Assembly (NCBI GenBank): GCA_041398025.1
Contig: JAWKVM010000014.1
Coordinates: 186,001-250,000, forward strand
Length of the DNA: 64,000 bases
Direction of reading: 5' to 3'
Source: JANQPX01 sp041398025
GTDB lineage: Bacteria > Pseudomonadota > Alphaproteobacteria > Geminicoccales > Geminicoccaceae
Part shown: positions 17,301-25,836 of the stretch, piece after piece
How positions within the stretch are numbered: the first letter of the stretch is position 1
How the letters are laid out: every line of letters begins with the position of its first letter
Position numbers and translations under genes: made by a program
Notes under the pieces: model-generated
The model's input: only the letters and a program-made list of their open reading frames with translations
What the model was told of the DNA's origin: nothing
Databases searched by the model: none

Positions 17301-17862
17301 CCATCAGGGGGCAGCGTCCCCTGGCCTCACTTATGGCGCGTTTCGCGCCGTTGATCGCGGCTTTGACCTGGAGCGGGTCCTGGCAGGTTTCGCATAAGAT
17401 GACGTCGGCGCCGCCGTCCAGGAGGCCGGCCGCCTGAAGGGCGAAGGCATCCTCCAGCTCCCGATAGGCCACATGGCCGAGGGAGGGCAGGCGGGTGCCG
17501 GGGCCGATCGCGCCGACCACGAAGCGCGGACGAGTGTCGTCCGGCATCGACTCGATTGCCTCTCTCGCCAGCGAAGCCGCCAGCCGATTGATCTCGAACG
17601 CGCGTTCGGAAAGATCGAATTCGCCGAGCGTGATCGGCGAGCCGCCGAAGCTGTTGGTCTCGATCGCATCGGCGCCAGCCTGGAGATAGCCAAGGTGGAT
17701 TTCCCTGACCAGGTCCGGTCTCGACAGGTTCAGGATTTCCGAGCAGTTCTCCTGCCCCAGAAAATCTTCCTCGATCGACAGATCGCGCCCCTGGATCTGG
17801 GTGCCCATGGCCCCGTCGAACAGGAGAACGCGCTGTTTCAGTGCCGTTAAGAAATCTGTCAT
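14359..17862 (-). CDS. metH: Cobalamin-dependent methionine synthase
   Basis: Transfers the methyl group from 5-methyltetrahydrofolate to homocysteine through methylcobalamin. At 1167 aa all modules are present in one chain. The homocysteine domain (1-320) has zinc ligands in LNCATGP (C223) and GGCCGTG (C289, C290). The pterin domain (about 340-620) has SIGERCNANGSKKFRE. The cap and B12 domain (about 640-880) has GDVHDIGKNL, with His 732 as the lower cobalt ligand. The AdoMet reactivation domain is at about 900-1150, with RGSRYSFGYPACP. Start ATG 17862. It lies 141 bp downstream of metF on the same strand, with a post-stop element in the gap. Confidence 0.97.
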   Translation of the reverse strand: MTDFLTALKQRVLLFDGAMGTQIQGRDLSIEEDFLGQENCSEILNLSRPDLVREIHLGYLQAGADAIETNSFGGSPITLGEFDLSERAFEINRLAASLAREAIESMPDDTRPRFVVGAIGPGTRLPSLGHVAYRELEDAFALQAAGLLDGGADVILCETCQDPLQVKAAINGAKRAISEARGRCPLMAQVTVETTGTMLVGTDIAAATAIIGALEVDVLGLNCATGPQEMAEHLRYLSENWPGLISVLPNAGLPELVDGQTHYPLGPDELAGWLERFILEDGVNVIGGCCGTGVEHIQALDSMLKRLAADGDRPAPKVREVRPAPGLASLFSAVDYRQENAYLSIGERCNANGSKKFRERQAEEDWDACVAIGREQVKEGSHALDVCTAYVGRDEIADMTEVVSRLRGAADAPLVFDSTELPVLEAALALYGGKGVINSINFEDGEQPPASRMALARKFGAAVIALTIDEDGMAKKAEDKIRIARRLVDFACQKYGLPAADLMIDPLTFTICTGNEDDRKLGLWTLEAIEALAKEFPDIQIILGLSNISFGLNPAARHVLNSVYLDHAQKRGLTGAIVHASKIMPLHKIPAEEVEIAEDLIFDRRRDGYDPLQAFMALFADRKTTTVKKERPAEVEKRLAQRIIDGDRQGLEADLDEAMQTYPPLDIINTHLLDGMKVVGELFGAGKMQLPFVLQSAETMKAAVAHLEPHMEKIEGQEKGVIVLATVKGDVHDIGKNLVDIILTNNGYKVVNLGIKQPITSILQAANENRANAIGMSGLLVKSTVIMRENMEEMTRQGLSLPVMLGGAALTRQYVEEDCSNAYATGGVAYARDAFDGLHLMDKIVTGRFEEHLAERKEKSAGRTNRRKKSRTLEALDTPDVTLRPVEVEETRLRRNELSKGVEVPQPPFFGTRLLEDVPVKALLPYLNETMLYQFHWGYKKDGRSLGDFLDWAQKELRPILSDLVEEADQEKIFAPKAAYGFWPAAAEGNDVILFEPNDPAKPVARFALPRQKKENGLCIADFLRDVGDDQRDVLGLQVVTVGQRASDVAREWFQANRYNDYVRLHGLGVELAEALAEYVHKRIRADLGFAHLDERDRMKLIKQGYRGSRYSFGYPACPNLADQEALLHLLDASRIGVELGEEDQLWPEQSTSAIVLHHPQARYFNV

Positions 17863-17933
17863 GAACGTTCCGATTTGTGCGTGAAACCTTAACCAGAAGC
17901 GTAGCCCTCAACACGCGACACTTGTGACCGACC

Positions 17934-18003
17934 TGGAAAACCTGGCCGCATACCATCGTTCCAGGCGACAACGGTCCAAGTCGAGCCCGCGGGCGCTGCC
18001 CGC
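17934..18003 (-). repeat. 70-nt post-stop element (PSE), copy after metF
   Basis: It begins at the base after the metF TAG. A stem-loop GCGGGC-AGC-GCCCGC comes first, then GACTTGGACCG, CGCCTGG and the shared block GGTATGCGGCCAGGTTTT. Same length, position and orientation as copies after the genes ending at 27576, 34642 and 49240. Here it lies between two genes of one operon. Confidence 0.75.
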
Positions 18004-18921
18004 CTAGGCGGCGTGGGGCAGGGCTGGTTTCAAGCCGAGCAGCCGGCAGGTGGCGATGGTCAAGGTCGCGCGGTTCAGGGTGTAGAAGTGGAGTTCGTCG
18101 ATTCCTTCGAGCACCAGCCTGCGTGCCTGCTCGGCTGCCACCGAGGCGCCGATCAGGGCGCGCTGCTCGGGGTCGTCGTCAAGGCCTTCATAGAGGGCGC
18201 CGAGCCAGTCCGGCACGCGGGCGCCGCAGCTCTCGCTGAAGCGTTTGGTCAGCGCGAAGTTGTGCACCGGCAGGAGGCCGACGGCGATCGGCACGTCGAT
18301 GTCGCGCGCGGCCATGACGTCGCGAAAGCGCAGCACGGCGTCGGTGTCGAAGCAATATTGGGTGATCACCCGGCCGGCGCCCGCCTCCACCTTGCGCTTC
18401 AGATTGTCGAGGTCGTCCTCGGCACTTGCCGCCTCCGGATGGGTCTCGGGGTAGCCGGCGACCGCGATGTCGAAATCGGCGATCTTCTTGAGCGCCGCTA
18501 CCAGATCGGCGGCGTAGCGGTGGTGGTTCTCCGGCGTCCAACCGCTCTCCTTCGGGCGGTCGCCGCGTAGCGCCACGATCTTCTTCACGCCATCGGTCCA
18601 GTAGCGCTGGGCGATCTCCTCGACCACCGGGATCGAAGCGGTGGCGCAGGTGAGGTGCGCCGCGGTCTCGATGCCGGCATCTTGTTTCAGCTTGCCGACC
18701 AGCGGTGCCGTTCCCTCCGCCGGATTGCCGCCGGCGCCACAGGTAACCGACGCATAGGCAGGACGGAGCTCCTTCAGCCGATCGACCGCCTGCCAGAATT
18801 TGCCCTCGGTATCCTCGCTTTTTGGCGGAAAGAACTCGAAGGAAATCCTGGGTCGGGGCAGGCTTTCGCCCAGCCAGGCAACCCGGCGCTCGTCAAAATT
18901 GGCGGTTTGGTCCTGATTCAT
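18004..18921 (-). CDS. metF: 5,10-methylenetetrahydrofolate reductase
   Basis: FAD enzyme of 305 aa that makes the 5-methyl-THF used by MetH. Family motifs include the N-terminal SFEFFPPKS (catalytic Glu region), SVTCGAGG, HLTC, ALRGDRP and AGYPETHPEA, then TQYCFD and a C-terminal HFYTLNRA. The start codon overlaps the stop of the regulator gene by 4 nt (ATGA), so the two are translationally coupled, and metH follows. A 70-nt post-stop element begins right after its TAG. Confidence 0.96.
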   Translation of the reverse strand: MNQDQTANFDERRVAWLGESLPRPRISFEFFPPKSEDTEGKFWQAVDRLKELRPAYASVTCGAGGNPAEGTAPLVGKLKQDAGIETAAHLTCATASIPVVEEIAQRYWTDGVKKIVALRGDRPKESGWTPENHHRYAADLVAALKKIADFDIAVAGYPETHPEAASAEDDLDNLKRKVEAGAGRVITQYCFDTDAVLRFRDVMAARDIDVPIAVGLLPVHNFALTKRFSESCGARVPDWLGALYEGLDDDPEQRALIGASVAAEQARRLVLEGIDELHFYTLNRATLTIATCRLLGLKPALPHAA

Positions 18922-19979
18922 GCGACCTGACTTTCATCGAATGGCTGCGTTTTCGAAGGGGCGGCTGATCGGCCTGTATAGGCCGGCGACGGTTTCGACA
19001 AGCTTGCAAGCTCGCCGAGGCGTGTCGCCGACCAGAGCACGACGGTCAGCGGATCGCCTTCGAGCCCGATCGGTTCCCCGGCGATCAGCCCGGCATTGTC
19101 GAGCCAGGCGCGCATTTCGCCGTCGTCGAAGCCGAGACGCCGGTGCGCGTGCTCGCGGCGCAGGAATTCCTGATCATGCGGCGCGAAGTCGATGACCACC
19201 AGGAGCCCGTTTGGCGCGAGCACGCGCGCGGCCTCGGCGAGGGCGGCAGAGGGATCGTCGGCGAAATGCAGGACATGATGCAGCACCGCCACGTCGATCG
19301 CACCGTCGCCGAGTTCGAGGTGATACATGTCGCCCTGGCGCACCTGGCAGTTTTTCAGGCTGACCCGGTCGAGATTGGCGCGCGCCACGTTCAGCATCTC
19401 GATCGACTGATCGATGCCGAGGCCGGTGCCGACATAGGGCGCCAGGAGCTGCAGCATGCGCCCGGTGCCGGTGCCGATATCGAGCAGCGTGGCGGGCGAG
19501 CGGCCGTCGACCAAGGAGAGAAGGGCCGCCTCGACCTTGGATTCGTCCACATAGAGCGAGCGCAGCTGGTCCCAGCTTTCGGCGCGGGTCGCGAAATAGC
19601 GGTTCGCCTGGACCCGGCGTGTCTCGCGCACCGCGGCGAGGCGCTGGCGATCGCGCGCGACCGTCGGGCTGTCCGGCGGCAGCATGCGGCAGAGATTGCG
19701 CGCCATGCGTGCGCCAGGGCCTGCCCGCGCGCGGCGATAGAACACCCAGCTCCCCTCGGGGATACGCTCCAGCAGGCTGGCATCGGCAAGCAGCTTCAGG
19801 TGACGCGAGACCCGGGGCTGGCTCTGCCCGAGGATCTGGGTCAGCTCGCTCACGGTCCACTCGCCCTGGGAGCAGAGCAGCAGCAGCCTGAGCCGCGTCA
19901 TGTCGGCGGCGGCGCGCAGGCTGTTCAAAACGTCGTCGAGGCTGTCGGCGGTCATCGATCCGTTCGCGTCGGGCTGCAT
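18918..19979 (-). CDS. ArsR-family regulator fused to a SAM-methyltransferase domain (SahR-like)
   Basis: Residues about 10-95 form a winged-helix ArsR domain (ADMTRLRLLLLCSQGEWTVS, then ILGQSQPRVSRHLKLL). The rest is a class I methyltransferase fold with LLDIGTGTGRMLQLL, GIDQSIEML, RQGDMYHLEL and VLAPNGLLVVID. The arrangement equals the alphaproteobacterial SahR regulators of the methionine/SAH cycle, where the second domain binds the effector (known for the family). It heads the operon with metF and metH, which fits. A TAAAGAT-N8-ATCTTTA palindrome lies 17 bp upstream of the start. ATG 19979 or 19955 may be used. Confidence 0.88.
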   Translation of the reverse strand: MQPDANGSMTADSLDDVLNSLRAAADMTRLRLLLLCSQGEWTVSELTQILGQSQPRVSRHLKLLADASLLERIPEGSWVFYRRARAGPGARMARNLCRMLPPDSPTVARDRQRLAAVRETRRVQANRYFATRAESWDQLRSLYVDESKVEAALLSLVDGRSPATLLDIGTGTGRMLQLLAPYVGTGLGIDQSIEMLNVARANLDRVSLKNCQVRQGDMYHLELGDGAIDVAVLHHVLHFADDPSAALAEAARVLAPNGLLVVIDFAPHDQEFLRREHAHRRLGFDDGEMRAWLDNAGLIAGEPIGLEGDPLTVVLWSATRLGELASLSKPSPAYTGRSAAPSKTQPFDESQVA

Positions 19980-19995
19980 TGCTGAGACTATGAAT

Positions 19996-20017
19996 TAAAG
20001 ATATTAAGAAATCTTTA
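19996..20017. promoter_or_regulatory. Candidate SahR-type operator palindrome
   Basis: TAAAGAT and ATCTTTA form a perfect 7-bp inverted repeat with an 8-bp spacer in a short AT-rich tract just upstream of the ArsR-methyltransferase gene. The position suggests autoregulation of the metF-metH operon. Binding is inferred from position and symmetry. Confidence 0.55.
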
Positions 20018-20066
20018 TATGGAAATGTCAATGCGTTTGCTCTGTACTTCCACCCATGCAGCCGGA

Positions 20067-20096
20067 CAAAAAAAGAGCGGCCGTTGCAGCCGCTCT
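20067..20096 (-). terminator. Rho-independent terminator after the 85-aa hypothetical gene
   Basis: Read on the minus strand, AGAGCGGC and GCCGCTCT form an 8-bp GC-rich stem around a 7-nt loop, followed directly by seven T residues. It lies 22 bp past the stop of the gene at 20118-20375. Confidence 0.88.
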
Positions 20097-20117
20097 GAAT
20101 GGGGAGTTCGGGAGGGA

Positions 20118-20375
20118 TCAGGCGCCGGGTCTGAGGCGGCCCGGCGTTGCTTCGTCTTCCCGCTGGCCGAAGAGCCAGCTCATCACCGTGTCCTCGACGA
20201 CGCGCCGGATGCTGTCGGGATAGAGCTTGAGACTGCGCATCGCGTCGGTCAGGCTGCGTTCATCCTCATGACGCAATCCTTCCTCGAAGCGGCGAAACAG
20301 CAGACTGTCGCGACCCAGGACCTCCTGCAGGCGATCGAGAAGGCTATCCAGCGAGACGATGCGAACATCTTGCAT
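20118..20375 (-). CDS. Hypothetical protein, 85 aa
   Basis: I do not recognise it. From ATG 20375, with GGAG 8 nt upstream, it reads MQDVRIVSLDSLLDRL, helix-rich and charged throughout, with SLKLYPDSIRRVVEDTV near the end. No signal peptide or membrane segment is seen. The open frame extends to 20504, but that part has no ribosome site. A strong intrinsic terminator follows, which supports it being a real single-gene transcript. It is divergent from mlaA. Confidence 0.6.
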   Translation of the reverse strand: MQDVRIVSLDSLLDRLQEVLGRDSLLFRRFEEGLRHEDERSLTDAMRSLKLYPDSIRRVVEDTVMSWLFGQREDEATPGRLRPGA

Positions 20376-20695
20376 GAAACGGCTCCAGCATCTGGAAATA
20401 ACCGACGGGAAGTTCACGATTTTTTTACTATCGTCATTTACACCCCCTTCATGCAATTGTGATGAAGGGTTAATGACCATACCCGAATATGTGAGTAGGA
20501 GCATGGGACGCTGTAACCGATGGTAGGGCCCGGCGCGACGGTTGGACGGGTGCTGCTAAACCCAGGAATGGGCTGGTTAACCTTGCGTGTTGGCAAGCGG
20601 TATTCTAAGCCTGTCGGTCGGCGTCTGGGATGACGGCCAACCATGAAGGCCTGGCGATGGTGACGTGCGCGCGGGTCGGATCGGAGAACGATGTG
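20376..20695. promoter_or_regulatory. Divergent region between the 85-aa gene and mlaA
   Basis: About 320 bp. The part near 20405-20470 is AT-rich with a seven-T run; the remainder is mixed. Expected to hold both promoters. No RNA gene or repeat recognised. Confidence 0.35.
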
Positions 20696-21523
20696 ATGAG
20701 CGTCAGCCCCATCGCAACCAAGCGGCGAAAGGCCGCTGGTCCGGCGGGATCGCAGTCTCGATGGACGGCCTTGCTCCTGGCCTTGGTGATCGCCCTCGGC
20801 AGCAGCTCTCCGCTGACCGCGCAGCCGAGCGCCGACGATCCGCTCGAGACGCTGAATCGCGGCAGCTTCGAGTTCAATCTTTTCCTCGATCGTCTGCTTC
20901 TGCGGCCGGTTTCCGAACTCTATCGCTTGGTTACGCCGCAAGCCGTGCGCACCGGCGTCTCCAACTTCATGTTCAATCTGAGCACGCCCGTGACCGTCGC
21001 CAACGATCTTCTGCAGGGCGAGCCGCGACGGGCGACGGAGAGCGTCGGTCGCTTCATGTTCAATACGATCCTCGGTTTCGGTGGCCTGGTCGACGTCGGC
21101 GGCATGCTCGGCATGCCCGAACGTCATCGCGAGGATTTCGGCCAAACCCTAGCGGTCTATGGCGTGAAGCCAGGCCCCTATGTGATGGTCCCGCTGTTCG
21201 GTCCTTCAAACCCCAGGGATCTCGCCGGCTTCGCCGTCGATTTCCTGTTCGATCCGCTGACCTTCTTTGCCTCCAGCGACCTGTCGCTGGCACGTCGCGG
21301 GACTGAAACCGTAGCGACGCGCGAGCGCAATCTCGAGACGATCGACGAGCTGGAGCGCACCAGCATCGACTTCTACGCTGCCACGCGGACCCTCTCGCGC
21401 CAGCTGCGAGACAATGAGATCCGAAACGGAGAGGCGGCCCCTCTTGATGATGCCTATGGCGAGGATATCTATGACGAGAGCATTTTCGACGAGGATTTCC
21501 AGGATCCGGCGGAGGAAAACTGA
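20696..21523 (+). CDS. mlaA: MlaA/VacJ-family outer-membrane phospholipid-removal protein
   Basis: MlaA sits in the outer membrane and extracts misplaced phospholipids for the Mla pathway. After an N-terminal hydrophobic export signal (LLLALVIALGSSSPL) come the family marks: DPLETLNRGSFEFN, a FNLSTPVTVANDLLQG stretch, GRFMFNTILGFGGLVDV, and ED-FGQTLAVYGV followed by YVMVPLFGPSNPRD. The C-terminus is acidic. ATG 20696 follows GGAG; earlier in-frame ATGs exist. No lipobox Cys is evident. mlaC starts 2 bp after its stop, so the pair is an operon; mlaFEDB is not in the window. Confidence 0.92.
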   Translation: MSVSPIATKRRKAAGPAGSQSRWTALLLALVIALGSSSPLTAQPSADDPLETLNRGSFEFNLFLDRLLLRPVSELYRLVTPQAVRTGVSNFMFNLSTPVTVANDLLQGEPRRATESVGRFMFNTILGFGGLVDVGGMLGMPERHREDFGQTLAVYGVKPGPYVMVPLFGPSNPRDLAGFAVDFLFDPLTFFASSDLSLARRGTETVATRERNLETIDELERTSIDFYAATRTLSRQLRDNEIRNGEAAPLDDAYGEDIYDESIFDEDFQDPAEEN

Positions 21524-21524
21524 C

Positions 21525-22139
21525 ATGACCGTGAACCGTCGACAGCTGCTGATGGCGGTGCCTGCCGTGGCGCTCCTCTCGACCGTCGGCACCATGTCGG
21601 CGCTCGCAGCGCCGTCGCCGGACGATGCCCGCCATCTGATCCAGACCGTGGGCACGCAGGTGCTGGACATTCTGAAGAAAGAGGTTTCGCAAAAGGAGAA
21701 GTTCGACGAACTCGTCGTCCTGCTCGATGGCTCGATCGATCTCGATCTGGTCGCACGGCTGATTCTCGCTCGCCACTGGCGCGCCGCCAACGAGGCGCAG
21801 CAGGCCGAATATCTGAAGCTGTTCCGCGCCTATGCCTTGGATAGTCTCGCCTCCAAGTTGCATATCTACAACGGCCAGGAGTTCGAGATTACGGACTCCA
21901 AGGTCGCCGGCAAGAAGGACGCCGTGGTCAGGACGCTGATCCTCAGCCAGGACCGTCCGCCGCTGCATGTCGACTGGCGGATTCGCGAGCATGACGACGG
22001 CCGGCTGATTGCCATCGACGTGATCGTCGAGAATGTGAGCCTGATCGTGACCCAGCGCTCCGAGTTCGGCGCCGTGGTCGAGCGCAGCGGCATCGACGGC
22101 CTCCTGAACGAACTGCGCCGCCGCGTCGCCAGCGCCTAG
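21525..22139 (+). CDS. mlaC: MlaC-family periplasmic phospholipid carrier
   Basis: Periplasmic lipid shuttle of the Mla (Ttg2D) family, 204 aa. The N-terminus resembles a twin-arginine-like signal (VNRRQLLMAVPAVALL), then a mature domain with IDLDLVARLILARHWR and YLKLFRAYALDSLASKL, and the sheet region VDWRIREHDDGRLIAIDVIVENVSLIV. GGAGG precedes ATG 21525. It follows mlaA directly. A GC-rich hairpin lies right after the stop. Confidence 0.92.
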   Translation: MTVNRRQLLMAVPAVALLSTVGTMSALAAPSPDDARHLIQTVGTQVLDILKKEVSQKEKFDELVVLLDGSIDLDLVARLILARHWRAANEAQQAEYLKLFRAYALDSLASKLHIYNGQEFEITDSKVAGKKDAVVRTLILSQDRPPLHVDWRIREHDDGRLIAIDVIVENVSLIVTQRSEFGAVVERSGIDGLLNELRRRVASA

Positions 22140-22140
22140 G

Positions 22141-22155
22141 GGGGCGACGCGCCCC
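22141..22155 (+). terminator. Terminator-like hairpin after mlaC
   Basis: GGGGCG-ACG-CGCCCC starts one base past the mlaC TAG. The 6-bp stem is all GC but no T-run follows, so termination would be imperfect or Rho-assisted. Confidence 0.4.
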
Positions 22156-22303
22156 GGCGTTCACTTGGGCCGGTGGCCGCGGGCGTGCTCAGGACGAAGC
22201 CTTCGACGACGGACTCCTGCGGGCCCAATTCGATGATCACAGGCCTTTTGCTGCGGCGTCGTCCCTGCTAGACAGCTGCGGCATGCAGTCTTGAGGATCA
22301 GTG

Positions 22304-23986
<1,683 letters not shown>

Positions 23987-23988
23987 CA

Positions 23989-24399
23989 TTGTTCGTGTCG
24001 CGTCAGCAAGCGGCTACGGAGCAACTTGAAGAAGCGATCGATTGTTTCTTCGATGGAGCCCTTGCTGCTGCTATCACGCTCGCCGGTGCCGTAGAGGGAA
24101 TGTTTCAGCCGCCTGAAGATGGCTCGCTCGACCTATTCTCCTGTCTGAAGAGAGTTGGCGCTGAGCGTGGCCATGATGAAAGTTCCCTCCTCTGGCGCTT
24201 GAACGTCGTCAGAAATTGGCTCAAGCACAGTCATGACGAAGATCAGATCAGAATTGAGAAGGAAGAGGCAATGATAATGTTAGTCAGAGCAATTACGAGA
24301 TACACCTCACAGTACGAAGATGATACGGTGCCACCAAAATTGACAAAATTCGGGGAATTTCTGGAAAAAGACTATCCAAATTGGATCGCAGATCAATAG
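23989..24399 (+). CDS. Small HEPN-like protein of lower GC
   Basis: A helical 136-aa protein. The beginning (QLEEAIDCFFDGALAAAITLAGAV) resembles a family of short proteins sharing an AIxLFF...TLAGAA pattern. RNWLKH at residues 75-80 fits the R-x4-H signature of HEPN nucleases; both points are inference. The second half is much less GC-rich than the neighbouring genes, which suggests transfer. It starts at TTG 23989 or GTG 23995, abutting ettA. No partner nucleotidyltransferase is nearby. It could equally be a non-catalytic HEPN-fold protein. Confidence 0.6.
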   Translation: MFVSRQQAATEQLEEAIDCFFDGALAAAITLAGAVEGMFQPPEDGSLDLFSCLKRVGAERGHDESSLLWRLNVVRNWLKHSHDEDQIRIEKEEAMIMLVRAITRYTSQYEDDTVPPKLTKFGEFLEKDYPNWIADQ

Positions 24400-24411
24400 C
24401 ACAATTGGGTA

Positions 24412-24921
24412 TTAGTTGACTTCATCTGTCACCAATAGGTTAAGCTCGAACATCGCCGTCCCCTCCAGCGGGTTGTGGTAGTAGTCGGGGATTCTTTTGA
24501 ACCCCAGCGTTTCGTAGATGTGACCTGCCGCCTTCAGCCGTTCGGGCATGGTGTCGAGGCGCATCGCCCGGTAGCCGAGCTCGCGCCCCGCCTCGACGAT
24601 CGTTTCGGCGAGGCGTCGGCCAATGCCGTGTCCGGCAAAGCCCGGCTCGACCCAAAGGCGCTTCATCTCGCAGATGCCGTCCTCCAGCGGACGGACGGCG
24701 ACGCAGCCCGCGACCTCGCCGCCAACCCTGGCGAGCAGCAGCCGGCCGTGGGGCGCGGCGTAGTTACCCGGCAGGCCGGCCAGTTCCTCGTCGAATCCCT
24801 GAAAGCAGAGATCGACGTTCAGCCAGTCGGCATAGGCGCGAAACAGCCGCCGGATATGGGAAATATCCTCGGAACTGGTCGCCTCGGCGATCTCGACATC
24901 CGTCAGCAGGCAGGTGTTCAC
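24412..24921 (-). CDS. GNAT-family N-acetyltransferase
   Basis: GNAT fold of 169 aa. Motif A is the acetyl-CoA binding loop in EMKRLWVEPGFAGHGIGRRLA, followed by AGRELGYRAMRLDT and ending with HIYETLGFKRIPDYYHNP. The ending is typical of amino-group acetyltransferases with a PDYYHNP tail; the substrate is unknown. The start is GTG 24921, 7 nt after the DinB gene stop, so it is the second gene of a pair. Confidence 0.87.
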   Translation of the reverse strand: MNTCLLTDVEIAEATSSEDISHIRRLFRAYADWLNVDLCFQGFDEELAGLPGNYAAPHGRLLLARVGGEVAGCVAVRPLEDGICEMKRLWVEPGFAGHGIGRRLAETIVEAGRELGYRAMRLDTMPERLKAAGHIYETLGFKRIPDYYHNPLEGTAMFELNLLVTDEVN

Positions 24922-24928
24922 GGGGCGC

Positions 24929-25429
24929 TCACTCGGTCTCGCGCAGGTAATAGATCAGATCGAGCGGCGGTGGCGGGACGTCGGTCTGGCTGAGCTGGTC
25001 GTGGATCTGACCGCGATGGTGGGTCTGGTGGTTGAACAGATGCAGCCAGCAGAGGTGAAGCGGGGTCGAGACCTCGTCGGGACGAGTCACCATGCGGTAG
25101 CGGACGATCGCCTCCAGATCGTCCCGGCTGTAGCTTTCGGTCAGATCGATCATGCGCCGGTCCTCCTCCGTCCGGGCACGCATCAGCCCCCGGAGATCTG
25201 CAAACGGCCGATCGTCGAGCTTGAGGTCCGGAGCAGGCTCGCTGAGGATGCGCGCGAGCCAAAGGCGGTCACCGACCAGAATATGGTTGAGCGTGCCGTG
25301 GATCGAACCGAAGAAAGCCGGGCGTTTTTCCAGATAGACCGCCTCGTCCAGCTCGGAGCAAGCTTGATAGAGGCGATCGTTCGCCCAGCGATTGTATCTG
25401 GCCATGCGCCGAAGGTGATCGCGCATCAT
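24929..25429 (-). CDS. DinB-family metal-binding hydrolase-like protein
   Basis: Four-helix-bundle DinB/YfiT-like protein, 166 aa. The N-terminal helix reads RMARYNRWANDRLYQ, then HGTLNHILVGDRLWLARI with a metal-ligand His, and NHQTHHRGQIHDQL with the other two His ligands. Members bind a divalent metal and include thiol-dependent transferases; the function here is not known. ATG 25429 (or 25426) follows GGAGGAAGGG; the longer frame to 25600 lacks this. Coupled with the GNAT gene. Confidence 0.9.
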   Translation of the reverse strand: MMRDHLRRMARYNRWANDRLYQACSELDEAVYLEKRPAFFGSIHGTLNHILVGDRLWLARILSEPAPDLKLDDRPFADLRGLMRARTEEDRRMIDLTESYSRDDLEAIVRYRMVTRPDEVSTPLHLCWLHLFNHQTHHRGQIHDQLSQTDVPPPPLDLIYYLRETE

Positions 25430-25514
25430 GTCGGTGACCCTTCCTCCGATACCGTATCGGAGAGGACTCAACCTCGGGACGACGGTCGGGTCAAGCCCGC
25501 TGTTTGGCGGCCTT

Positions 25515-25781
25515 TCACGCATGCTGACAGCAGCGCGCGGGGACCGGCCCCGTCGCAGTCGCGCCGCGCCGACCGGCCAGATGCCGTCTGCGTTCGGCAA
25601 GGCGGCGGACCACCCGTCTTACCACCTCCGTGATACGGTGCCAGGCGAGCACCGCTGGCCTGCGCCCACGCTCCGCATGGGCCGGACGGATAAGCGGCGA
25701 CAGGCCGAGAGGCCCGATCGGCAGCCCGCGATAGACGTCGTCGATCGAGGGCGGCATGCTCTGTTCGAAGCGGTTGGACAT
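25515..25781 (-). CDS. Small basic protein, possibly a DUF1127 relative
   Basis: 88 aa from ATG 25781, with GCGGAG 7 nt upstream. The first half (SIDDVYRGLPIGPLGLSPLI) is neutral and the second half very Arg-rich (VVRRVVRRLAERRRHLAGRR), as in short DUF1127-type proteins, but the closing LDDRLLRDIGL-like box is absent. It lies 55 bp downstream of a clear DUF1127 gene, so it may be a degenerate duplicate. Could also be non-coding. Confidence 0.45.
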   Translation of the reverse strand: MSNRFEQSMPPSIDDVYRGLPIGPLGLSPLIRPAHAERGRRPAVLAWHRITEVVRRVVRRLAERRRHLAGRRGATATGPVPARCCQHA

Positions 25782-25836
25782 GGCAGTCTCCGCTGTTGAT
25801 CCGGACATCGCCGGTCGTTCTGTTCGGATCGTTGGG

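Noticed and set aside
15307..17397. A 696-codon open frame opposite to metH
   Set aside because: Shadow of metH caused by GC-rich third codon positions; no ribosome site or recognisable motif.
17863..18003. A SAM or cobalamin riboswitch ahead of metH
   Set aside because: I found no SAM-II-like pseudoknot core nor a B12-box. The conserved part there is the post-stop element shared with three unrelated genes.
22140..22200. Hairpin after mlaC as a possible fifth post-stop element
   Set aside because: A stem follows the stop and an ACTTGGGCCGG stretch resembles the metF copy, but the GGTATGCGGCCAGG block is absent.
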